Source: JAMOQA01 sp964420365 (GTDB lineage Bacteria; Acidobacteriota; Polarisedimenticolia; J045). From it: DNA of 57,991 nt. The position numbers and the translations under genes were made by a program. Under the pieces are notes generated by a model, which was given only the letters and a program-made list of their open reading frames with translations, was not told the origin of the DNA and searched no databases. Of the stretch, positions 33,351-41,946 are shown piece after piece; positions within the stretch are counted from its first letter, which is position 1, and the number at the start of each line of letters is the position of its first letter. The stretch is taken from NCBI GenBank assembly GCA_964420365.1, contig CAYQTA010000056.1:1-57991 (forward strand). Direction: 5' to 3'.

Positions 33351-33917
33351 ATGCCGACGACCGCCGACTTCAAGAAGAACCTCCGGATCCTGGTCGACGG
33401 GGCCCCGTGCGCCATCGTCGAGCACACCGTCCAGGCCCCCTCCGCCCGGGGCTCGGCGACGCTGGTCCGGACGAAGCTGCGCAACCTCCTGACGGGCCAG
33501 CTCCTCGAGAAAACCTTCAAGGCCGGGGAGAGCTTCCCCTCGCCGGACCTGGTCTACCGGCCCGCCCAGTTCCTCTACCGGGACGGGGAGGACCTGCACT
33601 TCATGGACGAGGAGAGCTACGAGCAGTTCTCCCTGCCGGAGGACCGGGTCCCCGACGTGGCCCCGTGGCTGACCGACGGGATGGTCGTCCGGGCGATCCA
33701 CTTCGAGGGTCGCGTGGCGACGGTCGAGCTGCCGAAGACCCTCACGGTCGAGGTCCTCGAGACCGAGCCGGCCGTCCGGGGGAACACGGCCGCCGGCAAG
33801 GTGATGAAGAAGGCCCGGGTCGCCGGCGGGGTCGAGATCATGGTGCCGCTCTACCTCGAGGCGGGGGAGACGATCGAGGTCGACCCGGCGGAGAAGCGCT
33901 TCATCCGCCGGGCCTGA
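33351..33917 (+). CDS. efp: Translation elongation factor P
   Basis: 188 residues with the three beta-barrel domains of EF-P, which relieves stalling at proline runs. The tip loop that enters the peptidyl-transferase centre reads APSARGSATLVRTK. Arg stands where most EF-Ps have the modified Lys34, and the loop is one residue longer than the usual PGKG form. I recall this form from Planctomycetes and Acidobacteria. No EarP, EpmA or YmfI homologue is visible nearby. ATG with a GGGAGGA site. Confidence 0.93.
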   Translation: MPTTADFKKNLRILVDGAPCAIVEHTVQAPSARGSATLVRTKLRNLLTGQLLEKTFKAGESFPSPDLVYRPAQFLYRDGEDLHFMDEESYEQFSLPEDRVPDVAPWLTDGMVVRAIHFEGRVATVELPKTLTVEVLETEPAVRGNTAAGKVMKKARVAGGVEIMVPLYLEAGETIEVDPAEKRFIRRA

Positions 33918-33939
33918 CGCCCGGCCCCGCCGTCGGCCC

Positions 33940-34698
33940 TCAGACCGGGTTCGGGACGTCGAGGAAGACGACCTCGAGGCCGTGCTCCCGGGCGATCAGC
34001 TCGCCGAGGGCCCGCACGCCGAACCGCTCCGTCGCGTGGTGGCCGGCGGCGACCAGGTGGATCCCCTCCTCCCGGGCCAGGTGGACCGCCGGTTCCGACG
34101 GTTCCCCGGTGAGGAACAGGTCCAGTCCCATCCGGGCCGCCTCGGCGATGGAGCCCGGGGCATCCCCGCTGACCAGTCCGACCGTGCGCACCGGGTCGGG
34201 GCCCCCCGGGACGTGGAGCGGCTCCCTTCCGGTGACCTCGGCGACCCTCCGGACCACGTCCTCCACGGGCAGCGGCGCGGGGAACCGCCCGGCGAGCCCG
34301 ATCGGGACCCCGTCGAGGGGGAATGCCGGGACCAGGTCCGTGACGCCCAGTTCCCGGGCCAGGACGGCGTTGTTGCCGACCACCGGGTGCCGGTCGAGGG
34401 GCAGGTGGTAGGCGAGCAGGTTGATCTCCTCCCGGAGCAGGAGCGCGAGCCGCCGCCGGAGGGACCGCTCGACCCGCACTTCCCCGGCCCCCTTCCAGAA
34501 GATGCCGTGGTGCACGAGGACCGCGTCCGCGCCGACGGAGGCCGCCCGCTCGAGGAGCTCGAGGCAGGCGGTCACCCCGGTGACAACCTTGCGGATCTCT
34601 TCCCGGCCCTCGACCTGGAGACCGTTCGGACCGTAGTCCCGCACCTCTCCCGGCGCCAGGGTCTCGTCCAGCCAGGCGACCAGCTCGTCCCGCTTCAC
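33940..34698 (-). CDS. Nif3/DUF34-family metal-binding protein
   Basis: 252 residues: DYGPNGLQVEG near the start, LVHHGIFWK with the metal-binding His pair, NLLAYHLPLDRH, and a C-terminal AAGHHATERFGV that supplies the remaining His and Glu. Often annotated as GTP cyclohydrolase I type 2, though the true role of the family is unsettled. The GTG at 34698 has GGGAGG at a normal distance; a GTG two codons upstream would overlap the ribosome site. Convergent with efp. Confidence 0.88.
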   Translation of the reverse strand: MKRDELVAWLDETLAPGEVRDYGPNGLQVEGREEIRKVVTGVTACLELLERAASVGADAVLVHHGIFWKGAGEVRVERSLRRRLALLLREEINLLAYHLPLDRHPVVGNNAVLARELGVTDLVPAFPLDGVPIGLAGRFPAPLPVEDVVRRVAEVTGREPLHVPGGPDPVRTVGLVSGDAPGSIAEAARMGLDLFLTGEPSEPAVHLAREEGIHLVAAGHHATERFGVRALGELIAREHGLEVVFLDVPNPV

Positions 34699-34873
34699 GC
34701 CCACCTCCCGGCGGCCGGCAGCTCGCCGCTCGGCCCGCAGGATACCCCGCTCGGCTGGTGTCGTGGACCCGGGCGCTGACCCCCGGGGCGAGGCGGGCTA
34801 TCCTTGGCGGCCCACCCGGGGGCGGGGGCTGCCCCGCGGCCGCCCCGTCCAGGATCCCGCAGGGAGGTACGCG

Positions 34874-36088
34874 ATGGCCGAGCAGGACGCCCGGACGTTC
34901 ATCGAGCTGGAGAACACCTACGGTGCCCCGAACTACAAGCCCCTGGACGTCGTCCTCACCCGCGGCGAGGGCTGCTGGGTGTGGGACGTCGAGGGGAGGA
35001 AGTACCTTGACTGCCTCGCCGCCTACAGCGCGGTCAACCAGGGGCACAACCACCCGCGGATCGTCAACGCGCTCGTCGAGCAGGCCCGGAAGCTCGCCCT
35101 GACCAGCCGTGCCTTCCGCAACGACCAGCTCGGGCCGTTCTGCCGGGAGCTCTCCGAGCTGACCGGGTTCCCGCGGGTCCTCCCGATGAACACCGGTGCC
35201 GAGGCGGTGGAGACCGCCCTCAAGGCGGCGCGCCGCTGGGGCTACGAGGTCAAGGGCGTGCCCGAGGACCGGGCCGAGATCATCGCCTTCGAGAACAACT
35301 TCCACGGCCGGACGATCACGATCATCTCGTTCTCGTCCGAGGAGGACTACCGGAAGGGGTTCGGTCCCCTGACCCCGGGATTCAAGGTGATCCCCTACGG
35401 GGACGCGGACGCGGTCGAGGCCGCCATCACTCCGAACACCGTCGCCGTCCTGATGGAGCCGATCCAGGGCGAGGGCGGCATCATCGTGCCGCCGACCGGG
35501 ACGCTCGCGAAGATCCGGGAGATCTGCACGCGGGAGCGGGTCCTGCTGATCCTCGACGAGATCCAGTCCGGCCTCGGGCGCACCGGGAAGATGTTCGCCG
35601 CCGAGCACGAGGGGGTGAAGCCGGACGCGATGACCCTGGGAAAGGCCCTCTCGGGCGGCCTCTACCCGGTCTCGGCGTTCGTCACCACCGACGAGGTGAT
35701 GGAGGTCTTCCGGCCGGGCAGCCACGGGTCGACCTACGGCGGGAACCCGCTGGGCGCGGCGGTGGCCCGGGAGGCGCTGCGGGTGCTGGTCGAGGAGAAC
35801 CTGGTCGAGAACGCCGCCCGGATGGGGGAGCGGTTCGCGCGGGGGCTCGCCGACCTGCGGGCCGGCTCGATCCGGGAGATCCGCCAGGTCGGGCTCTGGA
35901 TCGGGATCGAGCTCGACCCGTCCGCCGGCGGCGCGCGGCGCTACTGCGAGGCGCTCCAGGACGAGGGGGTCCTCGCCAAGGAGACCCATACCCACACCAT
36001 CCGGATCGCCCCGCCGCTGGTGATCACGGAGCGGGAAGTGGACTGGGCCCTCGAGAAGCTGGGCAGCGTCTTCCGGCGTCTCGGCTGA
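34874..36088 (+). CDS. rocD: Ornithine--oxo-acid aminotransferase
   Basis: 404 residues, class III PLP aminotransferase. The series MNTGAEAVETALK, NNFHGRT, EPIQGEGG, LDEIQSGLGRTGK and TLGKALSGGLYPVSA (Schiff-base Lys) is that of ornithine delta-aminotransferase, which converts ornithine to glutamate semialdehyde. Other omega-amino acids remain possible. ATG preceded by GGGAGGT. Stands alone between a Nif3-like and an AIM24-like gene. Confidence 0.88.
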   Translation: MAEQDARTFIELENTYGAPNYKPLDVVLTRGEGCWVWDVEGRKYLDCLAAYSAVNQGHNHPRIVNALVEQARKLALTSRAFRNDQLGPFCRELSELTGFPRVLPMNTGAEAVETALKAARRWGYEVKGVPEDRAEIIAFENNFHGRTITIISFSSEEDYRKGFGPLTPGFKVIPYGDADAVEAAITPNTVAVLMEPIQGEGGIIVPPTGTLAKIREICTRERVLLILDEIQSGLGRTGKMFAAEHEGVKPDAMTLGKALSGGLYPVSAFVTTDEVMEVFRPGSHGSTYGGNPLGAAVAREALRVLVEENLVENAARMGERFARGLADLRAGSIREIRQVGLWIGIELDPSAGGARRYCEALQDEGVLAKETHTHTIRIAPPLVITEREVDWALEKLGSVFRRLG

Positions 36089-36143
36089 CCGGGGGGCCGC
36101 CCACGTTCGGGGGCCGGGCCCCCCGCGAGGAGGTGTCGTCGCC

Positions 36144-36875
36144 ATGGAGATGAAGATCGAGCACCGCCCGTCCTATGCCCTCGGGATCGTGCAGCTCGCG
36201 GCCGGGGAGTCGGTGAAGGCGGAGACCGGCGCGATGGTCTCGATGTCGGGGAACGTCGAGGTCCAGTCGGGCCTCCAGGGAGGGCTGTTCAAGTCGGCCA
36301 TCCGGAAGATCCTCGGCGGGGAGTCCTTCTTCGTGAACACGTTCACGGCACAGGGCGGGCCCGGCGAGGTGACGTTCGCGCCGAGCCTGCCCGGGGACAT
36401 CGAGCAGGTGATCCTCGCGGGGGACGAGCTGTACGTCCAGTCCGGCTCGTACCTGGCGGGGGAGGCCACGGTGGACGTCGACATCAAGTGGGGCGGCGCC
36501 CGGTCGTTCTTCGCCGCGGAGGGCCTCTTCCTGCTCAAGCTCGCGGGAAGTGGGCAGGTGCTGCTGAGCTCCTACGGCGCGATCCACAGGGTGCGCCTCG
36601 AGGGAGCCAGCTACGTGGTCGATACCGGCCACGTCGTCGCCTTCCAGCCGTCGCTGCAGTGGCGGGTGCGGAAGGCCGCGGGCCTGATCACCTCGCTGGT
36701 CTCGGGCGAGGGGCTGGTCTGCGAGTTCTCCGGGCACGGGGAACTGTGGCTCCAGACCCGCTCGACCCAGGCGTTCCTCGACTGGCTCCTGCCGCGCTTG
36801 CCGACCGCCCGGACGGGGAGCGGCGGCCGCGACCTCGGCGGCTCGATCCTCGGGAACATCCTGCGCGGGGAGTGA
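36144..36875 (+). CDS. TIGR00266/AIM24-family protein
   Basis: 243 residues of beta-sandwich repeats. Visible blocks are SVKAETGAMVSMSGNV near the start, GESFFVNTFTA, LFLLKLAGSGQVLLSSYGAI and DTGHVVAFQPSL, all typical of this widespread family. The C terminus is Gly-rich. Cellular role is not established. AGGAGGT ribosome site 10 bases before the ATG. Confidence 0.88.
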   Translation: MEMKIEHRPSYALGIVQLAAGESVKAETGAMVSMSGNVEVQSGLQGGLFKSAIRKILGGESFFVNTFTAQGGPGEVTFAPSLPGDIEQVILAGDELYVQSGSYLAGEATVDVDIKWGGARSFFAAEGLFLLKLAGSGQVLLSSYGAIHRVRLEGASYVVDTGHVVAFQPSLQWRVRKAAGLITSLVSGEGLVCEFSGHGELWLQTRSTQAFLDWLLPRLPTARTGSGGRDLGGSILGNILRGE

Positions 36876-36879
36876 ACGA

Positions 36880-36952
36880 CGCGGCGCTGCGCGCCGCCCG
36901 GGTCGCCTTCCGGCGACCCCTACGGGAGGCCCGTCGCCTTCCGGCGACCCCC
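36880..36952 (-). repeat. Dispersed palindromic repeat, copy C
   Basis: The GCGGCGC-TGCG-CGCCGC hairpin, CCCGGG and the TCGCCTTCCGGCGACCCC hairpin, the second present twice. It starts 5 bases after the AIM24-family stop. Same orientation as copy A. Confidence 0.8.
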
Positions 36953-37060
36953 GCGCGATCCGCGTACCGAGGGGTTCGTAAGGGCACCCGGGAGGGGGCC
37001 CGCCGGTGCCGGACGCGCGCCGCGCGTTCCGCGCGCGCGGCGGCGGGGAGCGGGTGTCCG

Positions 37061-37513
37061 TCAGTTCTCGCGGTTGATGTCGTCGTCGTAGGCGCGCTCG
37101 AAGAGGAGCTTGTGCTCGCCTTCCTCCCGGGCGAGGGCGATGAACAGCTCGCGCATCGCCGCGTCCCGGGCGGAGGCGGCGAGGCCCTCGTAGAGCTGCC
37201 GCATCCGGTCCTCGGCCTTCATCGCGAGCGCCAGGGCTGCCTGGTAGTCCATGTCCGGCGTGGCGACCAGCTCGGGCATCGCGTCGGACAGGCGCAGGTC
37301 CTCGGGGGCCTCGGCCGGGAGGGCGTCCATTCGCCCGGCCAGCACTTCCTCGAGCTTGCGCTTGTGCCCCGCCTCCTCCTCCGCGAAGTCGAGCATCGCC
37401 TTGCGGACCTGGGGAGACGTGACCCGCTCGGCCAGGGCGAGGTAGAAGTCCCGGGCCTTCTCCTCCTGGTCGATGGCGAAGCGAAGGATCTCCTCGGTCG
37501 TGCGGAACGTCAT
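37061..37513 (-). CDS. Rubrerythrin/ferritin-like diiron protein
   Basis: 150 residues forming a four-helix bundle. Iron ligands are visible in DQEEKARDFY, EEEAGH (first Glu-x-x-His) and EEGEH (second). There is no C-terminal rubredoxin domain, so it is the short type. Likely peroxide detoxification or iron handling in an anaerobe or microaerophile. GAGGAGG ribosome site. Confidence 0.85.
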   Translation of the reverse strand: MTFRTTEEILRFAIDQEEKARDFYLALAERVTSPQVRKAMLDFAEEEAGHKRKLEEVLAGRMDALPAEAPEDLRLSDAMPELVATPDMDYQAALALAMKAEDRMRQLYEGLAASARDAAMRELFIALAREEGEHKLLFERAYDDDINREN

Positions 37514-37739
37514 GCCGGACCTCCTCGGACGGCCACGGCCTGCGACCGTGTTGCAGGAAGGATACCACTCCTCGCGGGGACGGGACCGGGCCGTGCCGGC
37601 GGGGAGGGCGCGGGGACGACGTCCCGGTGCCGGCCCCATGGACGGGGTGTTCCCGGGAGTGGACGGATCGTTCGCCGATCCCGCCGAAGGTGTCCTCGAT
37701 CGTGAACAGGTATCCCCGTGGAGCGGGGGGGCGCGGCGT

Positions 37740-37798
37740 CCGGAACGCCCAGCGCGTTCGGCAGTTGCCGGTGTTCGACGCTCCCTGGGCGTTTCCGG
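37740..37798 (+). promoter_or_regulatory. Long inverted repeat, possible structured RNA or activator site
   Basis: Left arm 37740-37752 and right arm 37785-37798 pair over 13 bp with one bulged T. An inner 5-bp hairpin sits in the centre. The last bases of the right arm are the -24 GG of the adjacent promoter. Confidence 0.45.
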
Positions 37799-37811
37799 CA
37801 CGCACATTGCT
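37796..37811 (+). promoter_or_regulatory. Sigma-54-like promoter (strong match)
   Basis: cGGCACG-caca-TTGCt matches 11 of 12 consensus positions. It points toward the secreted peptidase gene at 38025, with a leader of about 200 bases. Confidence 0.6.
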
Positions 37812-37985
37812 ACCGGAGAGGGCAACAGGGGACGTGACCCCGATCCTCGTCCCCACGCCTTTCCTCAGTACCACGAACTGCCCCAACCCCTACCAGGAGA
37901 ACGGGCGGTTCCCGGGGCGGGGCCCGGGAGCCGCCCCTTCTCGTCTTCCCGGCCCGTCGGCCCCGTGACGTGCCCCGGGGCCCGC

Positions 37986-38001
37986 CGGGACCGATATTGC
38001 C
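37986..38001 (+). promoter_or_regulatory. Sigma-54-like promoter (second, proximal)
   Basis: cGGgAC-cgata-TTGCc, identical over 16 bases to 294-309 and correctly spaced. Predicted start near 38012, 13 bases before the ATG. Confidence 0.4.
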
Positions 38002-38024
38002 GACAGGGGAGGTCCGGGAGGGGC

Positions 38025-39881
38025 ATGGTGATCCGCACCCGACGCGGTGCCGGGGGTGTCCTCGTCGCTGCTTTCCTGTCCGTTCTCGTGGCCCTGCCGG
38101 TGACCGCCGGGTCCCGCGTGTTCGTCCACGTGCCCGGCATGGAGCGCGGGGCCCTGGAGCGGGCCCTCGCCGGGACCGGTGTCCGGCTCCTGGTCTTCCT
38201 GCCCGAGGCGGAGTCCGCCGTGGTCGAGGGCAGCGTCGAGGCCCTCGCCGGGGTACCCGGCATCGACCTGCGAACGGCCGGTCTCCTGGAGGACGAGGCC
38301 CTCGCTCGCCTGCCGGAGGGGGTCCTCCCGGCGGCCCGGGCCTGGAACGAGATGGTCGGCGCCCGGCGCAGGCCGCTCTCCCGGCGCCCGGAGGGAGCGC
38401 CGCTCGACCGGGACGCCCTCGTCGGTCCGGACTGGTGGGACCTGGAGGTCCCCACGCGGCGGGGTGCCCTGTCGTCGTCGGGCACCGGTCGCCCGTACGG
38501 CGCCTCCTGGGAGAACACCAGCGAGTACCTGGCGGGGAGCGTTTCGCTGAACGTCGTGCTCGTCGAATCCGATGGATCGATCGATCCGAACCGGGAGGAC
38601 TGGACCGAGGCCCTCGAGACGAAGGTCGCGGCGGAGGCGCTGGAGGCGGTGACCGGTCTCGCCGACCTGCATCCGGGCGCGGGGCTGTCGTTCACCCTGC
38701 ACCTGCGCTCCGGCCGGACCGACGCCGCGTACCGCACCTCGTACGAGCCGATCGCCCGCAAGGCCGATCCGTCCGGGACCACCGGCGAGGATCTCTGGAC
38801 GAAGGAGATCCTCTCCCACCTGGGCTACGCCGAGGGCAGCCGTCTCTCGCGTTCGCGGCTCTGGGCGGACGACACCCGGGTCGCCGACGGGACCGACTGG
38901 GCCGTGAACGTCTTCGTCGTGAACTCGGAGAACGATGCCGACGGGAGGTTCGCGGACGGCTACTTCGCCTACGCCTGGATCGGTGGTCCCCACGTGGTCG
39001 TCACCACCGACAACGACGGGTGGGGGATCGACCGTTTCGACCGGGTCCTGCGCCACGAGCTGCACCACAGCTTCTTCGCCCTCGACGAGTACGCCTCTTC
39101 CGGGTGCGCCTGCGGGGACACCTCGGGCTACCTGGGGGGAACCAACGACAACTGCGAGAACGGGTGCGGCGGCGACGACCCCTGCGTGATGCGGGACAAC
39201 GCCCTTGCCGCGTGCGAGGAGACCCGCGTCCAGGTCGGCACCGTCGACCGGGACGGGGACGGGACGCCGGACCTGCTGCAGGCGCTCCCGGCGGTGACGA
39301 TCGAGGACCGTTCCGGCGACCTCGCCTGCCAGGGGATCGCCAAGGTCGGCGGCACCGTCGAGGTCGGCCTCGTGCCGAACAACAACCCCTGGAACGTCAC
39401 GCCCCGGAACGCGATCTCGATCCTGCACGCGGTCGACGTCGAGGTCCGGGTGGACGGCGGCGAGTGGGCGCCCGGTGTCGCCCTGGCCGACGACGGCGCC
39501 TTCGACGGGCCGCGGGAAGGCTGGGGCATCGAGCTGGCCCTTCCGTCCGGCCGCCACGTGATCGAGGTCCGGGGTGTCGACTCGCGGGGGAACCGGTCCG
39601 GCGTCCGCACGATCGCGGTGGACGTCAGCGAGCCGGCCACCCCCGTGGGACCCACCCTGCGGATCACACTGACGGAGGACGGCACGACGCTCTCGTGGGA
39701 CCCCGCCGCCGGGGCCGCGACCTACAGGATTCGCCGGGCCGCCCGCGCCGCAGACGTGGACGGGGCGAGCCCGGTGATGGAGACGGCGGTGACGAGCTGG
39801 TCGGACACGGCGCCCGGGACGGTCTTCTACCGGGTGACCGCCGTCGACGGCTGCGGGAACGAGGAGCCGACGATCCCCTAG
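38025..39881 (+). CDS. Secreted zinc metallopeptidase (M64-like) with C-terminal fibronectin type III domain
   Basis: 618 residues with a signal peptide (about 1-29). The catalytic motif RHELHHSFFALDEY (residues about 343-356) has the HExxH...DEY form of IgA-peptidase-like M64 enzymes. A Cys-rich insert follows (CACGD to CENGCGGDDPC), then a beta domain with VDVEVRVDGGEW and a final fibronectin type III-like repeat (TTLSWDPAAGAATYRI). Probably an extracellular protease. The ATG has a GGGAGGGG site. Its stop overlaps the stop of the convergent TPR gene. The N-terminal about 130 residues may be a propeptide. Confidence 0.78.
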   Translation: MVIRTRRGAGGVLVAAFLSVLVALPVTAGSRVFVHVPGMERGALERALAGTGVRLLVFLPEAESAVVEGSVEALAGVPGIDLRTAGLLEDEALARLPEGVLPAARAWNEMVGARRRPLSRRPEGAPLDRDALVGPDWWDLEVPTRRGALSSSGTGRPYGASWENTSEYLAGSVSLNVVLVESDGSIDPNREDWTEALETKVAAEALEAVTGLADLHPGAGLSFTLHLRSGRTDAAYRTSYEPIARKADPSGTTGEDLWTKEILSHLGYAEGSRLSRSRLWADDTRVADGTDWAVNVFVVNSENDADGRFADGYFAYAWIGGPHVVVTTDNDGWGIDRFDRVLRHELHHSFFALDEYASSGCACGDTSGYLGGTNDNCENGCGGDDPCVMRDNALAACEETRVQVGTVDRDGDGTPDLLQALPAVTIEDRSGDLACQGIAKVGGTVEVGLVPNNNPWNVTPRNAISILHAVDVEVRVDGGEWAPGVALADDGAFDGPREGWGIELALPSGRHVIEVRGVDSRGNRSGVRTIAVDVSEPATPVGPTLRITLTEDGTTLSWDPAAGAATYRIRRAARAADVDGASPVMETAVTSWSDTAPGTVFYRVTAVDGCGNEEPTIP

Positions 39882-40399
39882 TCCTGCCGGCGGAGGGCGC
39901 TCTCGAGGCGGCTGCGCACGAGGCCGGCGTAGCGGTTCAGCGGATGGCTCCGGTCGAGGAAGCCGAACACCGGCTCCCGGCGGCGTCCCAGTTGATCGCG
40001 GAGCCGGTTCGCCTGGCGGTGGCGAGGGTCGATGGCGAGCGCCGTGTCGAGGGCCTCGACGGCGAGCTGCCTGCGGTTTCCGCGGAGGTAGACCCGGGCC
40101 AGGTTGACGTAGAGGTCCGGGTCGAGGGGGCCGTCGGCGATCGCCTCCTCGCACAGGCGGCGCCCGCGGGCGAAGTCGCCGCGAGCGAGGGCGACCACGA
40201 GGCCGTACCAGGAACGGAGGGCCCGCAGGTAGCGGGCGTTCGGTTCCTCGACCGACAGGGCCAGGGCCTGCTCGAGGGGCTCGAGGGCCTCGTGGTAGCG
40301 GCCGATCCGCGCCAGCTCCATGCCCCGGCGAAACCACCGTTCCGCCGGCGAGAGCGGGGCCTCGGGCAGGGTGCTGGTTCCGGTTCGCTGGGTCCACAT
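39878..40399 (-). CDS. Tetratricopeptide-repeat protein
   Basis: 173 residues, no signal peptide. At least three TPR units are visible: ELARIGRYHEALEPLEQAL, a middle helical pair with DPDLYVNLARVYLRGNRRQ, and LAVEALDTALAIDPRHRQA. The C terminus is basic. A scaffold role is all that can be inferred. ATG at 40399 has no strong ribosome site. Reading frames continue upstream, but only as the antisense of the CinA-like gene. Confidence 0.75.
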   Translation of the reverse strand: MWTQRTGTSTLPEAPLSPAERWFRRGMELARIGRYHEALEPLEQALALSVEEPNARYLRALRSWYGLVVALARGDFARGRRLCEEAIADGPLDPDLYVNLARVYLRGNRRQLAVEALDTALAIDPRHRQANRLRDQLGRRREPVFGFLDRSHPLNRYAGLVRSRLESALRRQD

Positions 40400-40513
40400 G
40401 GCACCGTCGAATCTGGTGCCCGGCGCGGACCCCGGCAATCGGCGGGCGGGATGCCGGACCCGCGCGAACCGTTCCGGGCGCGGTCGTGCATCCGTGGCCG
40501 GGAGGGTATAGAC

Positions 40514-41254
40514 ATGGATCCCGTGAGGGACCATCCGTCGGCCGCGATCGTGATCGTCGGCAACGAGCTGCTCTCCGGGCGGGTGCGGGACGAGAACCTG
40601 GCCCACCTGGCGGCGGAGCTGTGGAGGCGGGGCGTCGCCGTGCGGCGGGCCGTCTTCCTCCCGGACGAGGTGGACGAGATCGCCCGGGAGGTCTCCACCT
40701 GCGCCGCGAGCCACGACTGGGTGATCACGACCGGCGGGATCGGTCCCACCCACGACGACGTCACGATGGCGGGCATCGCGCGGGCGTTCGGAGTTCCGCT
40801 GGCCCGCCTGCCCGGCATGGAGCGGGCGATCCGCCGCACGTTCGGGGGGGACACGACCGAGGTCCACCTGCGGATGGCCCTCGCACCCGAGGGAGCGGGG
40901 CTGGTGCACGGGGAACCGGGCCGCTGGCCCACGGTCCGCTTCCGGAACGTCTTCGTCCTTCCCGGGATCCCGGAGGTCCTGCGCCGGAAGCTGCCCGGCG
41001 TCCTTGCCGCGATCCCGCCGGGTCCCGGGTTTCACCGGCGGGTCGTCCACCTGCCCGGCGCCCGGGAGAACGACCTGGCCGACCTCCTGGACGGGCTGGT
41101 GCGGCGGCACCCGGAAGTGGCGATCGGGTCCTACCCGAAGGCGGGAGAGGTGGAGGTCACGTTCGAGGGAACGGACGAGGCCGCCGTGCTCGCCGCGGAG
41201 GAGGACTTCCGGGAACAGGTCGGCGTGGACCGCTCAGGGGAGGAACGCGGGTAG
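40514..41254 (+). CDS. CinA-like molybdopterin-binding domain protein
   Basis: 246 residues. AAIVIVGNELLSGRVRDEN and VITTGGIGPTHDDVTMAG are the signature of the MoaB/MogA-like domain at the N terminus of CinA (competence/damage protein, NMN deamidase in some bacteria). The C-terminal deamidase domain is absent, so this is the single-domain form, likely a nucleotide pyrophosphatase or of unknown role. The last 21 bases overlap the 3' end of the convergent membrane-protein gene. Confidence 0.85.
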   Translation: MDPVRDHPSAAIVIVGNELLSGRVRDENLAHLAAELWRRGVAVRRAVFLPDEVDEIAREVSTCAASHDWVITTGGIGPTHDDVTMAGIARAFGVPLARLPGMERAIRRTFGGDTTEVHLRMALAPEGAGLVHGEPGRWPTVRFRNVFVLPGIPEVLRRKLPGVLAAIPPGPGFHRRVVHLPGARENDLADLLDGLVRRHPEVAIGSYPKAGEVEVTFEGTDEAAVLAAEEDFREQVGVDRSGEERG

Positions 41255-41887
41255 GTCGACGCCGGCCCGGCGCAGCACGTGGGTCGTCCCGAGCAGCAAC
41301 CACCAGAGACCGACCAGCCGGAAGAGCCAGAGCACCGCCCACGTGCCGACCAGGGCCTGCACGTGGACCGGGAACGGCGGCCGGAGCCGACCGGCCTCCC
41401 GGGGGCCGAGGAGAACCCCGAGCCACCCGAGAGGAAGCACGGTCAGCGCGATCCCGAGCCGGAAGAGCGCCGCCGCGTCGTCGAACGTGAACGGGCCGAG
41501 CAGCCCCCGCTCGGCCGGGATCGCCAGCACCAGGAAGGCGGCGAGGGTTCCGAGGATCCCGGCGCGGAGAAAGAGCCGCCAGCGTGCCGCCCGTCCCAGC
41601 AGCCGCCGGAGGGCGGTCTCGTGGGTGGCGCCGCAGCAGCGCCACGTCGTCGTGCCGCCGGGTTCCTCGAGGACGAGGATCGGTCCCTCGCCGACCGGGC
41701 GGCCGCACCACAGGCAGCGCCGCGTCGCCCGGGAGAGGGCGAAGGGCCGGGCGTAGAGTCGGTGCGTCGCCATCAGCACCACGCCGAGCGCCAGGGACCG
41801 GGGGACGCCGAGAGGGTGGGCGAGGAACAGCCAGAGGACGAGCGGGACGGGCAGGAAGAGGAGGATCCCCCGGAGACGGTCGATCAC
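41234..41887 (-). CDS. Membrane protein with a zinc-ribbon-like cytoplasmic loop
   Basis: 217 residues, five or six membrane segments. Between the second and third lies a CLWCGRP...WRCCGATHE segment, a possible zinc ribbon (Cys-x2-Cys and Cys-Cys...His). Not a family I recognise. GTG at 41887 places the first helix directly after RLRG. No clear ribosome site, so the start is uncertain. Confidence 0.65.
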   Translation of the reverse strand: MIDRLRGILLFLPVPLVLWLFLAHPLGVPRSLALGVVLMATHRLYARPFALSRATRRCLWCGRPVGEGPILVLEEPGGTTTWRCCGATHETALRRLLGRAARWRLFLRAGILGTLAAFLVLAIPAERGLLGPFTFDDAAALFRLGIALTVLPLGWLGVLLGPREAGRLRPPFPVHVQALVGTWAVLWLFRLVGLWWLLLGTTHVLRRAGVDLPAFLP

Positions 41888-41946
41888 GCGCGCGGGAGGG
41901 AGGCGAGCCGGGGCGGCCCCGGGAGGGACCGCCCCTCGGCCGTTCC

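Larger units (their letters stand above)
37514..38024. other. 510-base intergenic region with a large inverted repeat and two sigma-54-like sites
   Basis: No convincing gene; a 113-codon open frame here lacks a ribosome site. From 37740 to 37798 lies an inverted repeat (CCGGAACGCCCAG and CTGGGCGTTTCCGG) around a 32-base centre with its own CGGCA-GT-TGCCG hairpin. The right arm runs into a sigma-54-like promoter at 37796; a second lies at 37986. Confidence 0.6.

Noticed and set aside
37627..37968. 113-codon open frame in the 37514-38024 gap
   Set aside because: No ribosome site, Pro/Arg-rich translation, and it runs across the inverted repeat and promoter-like site.
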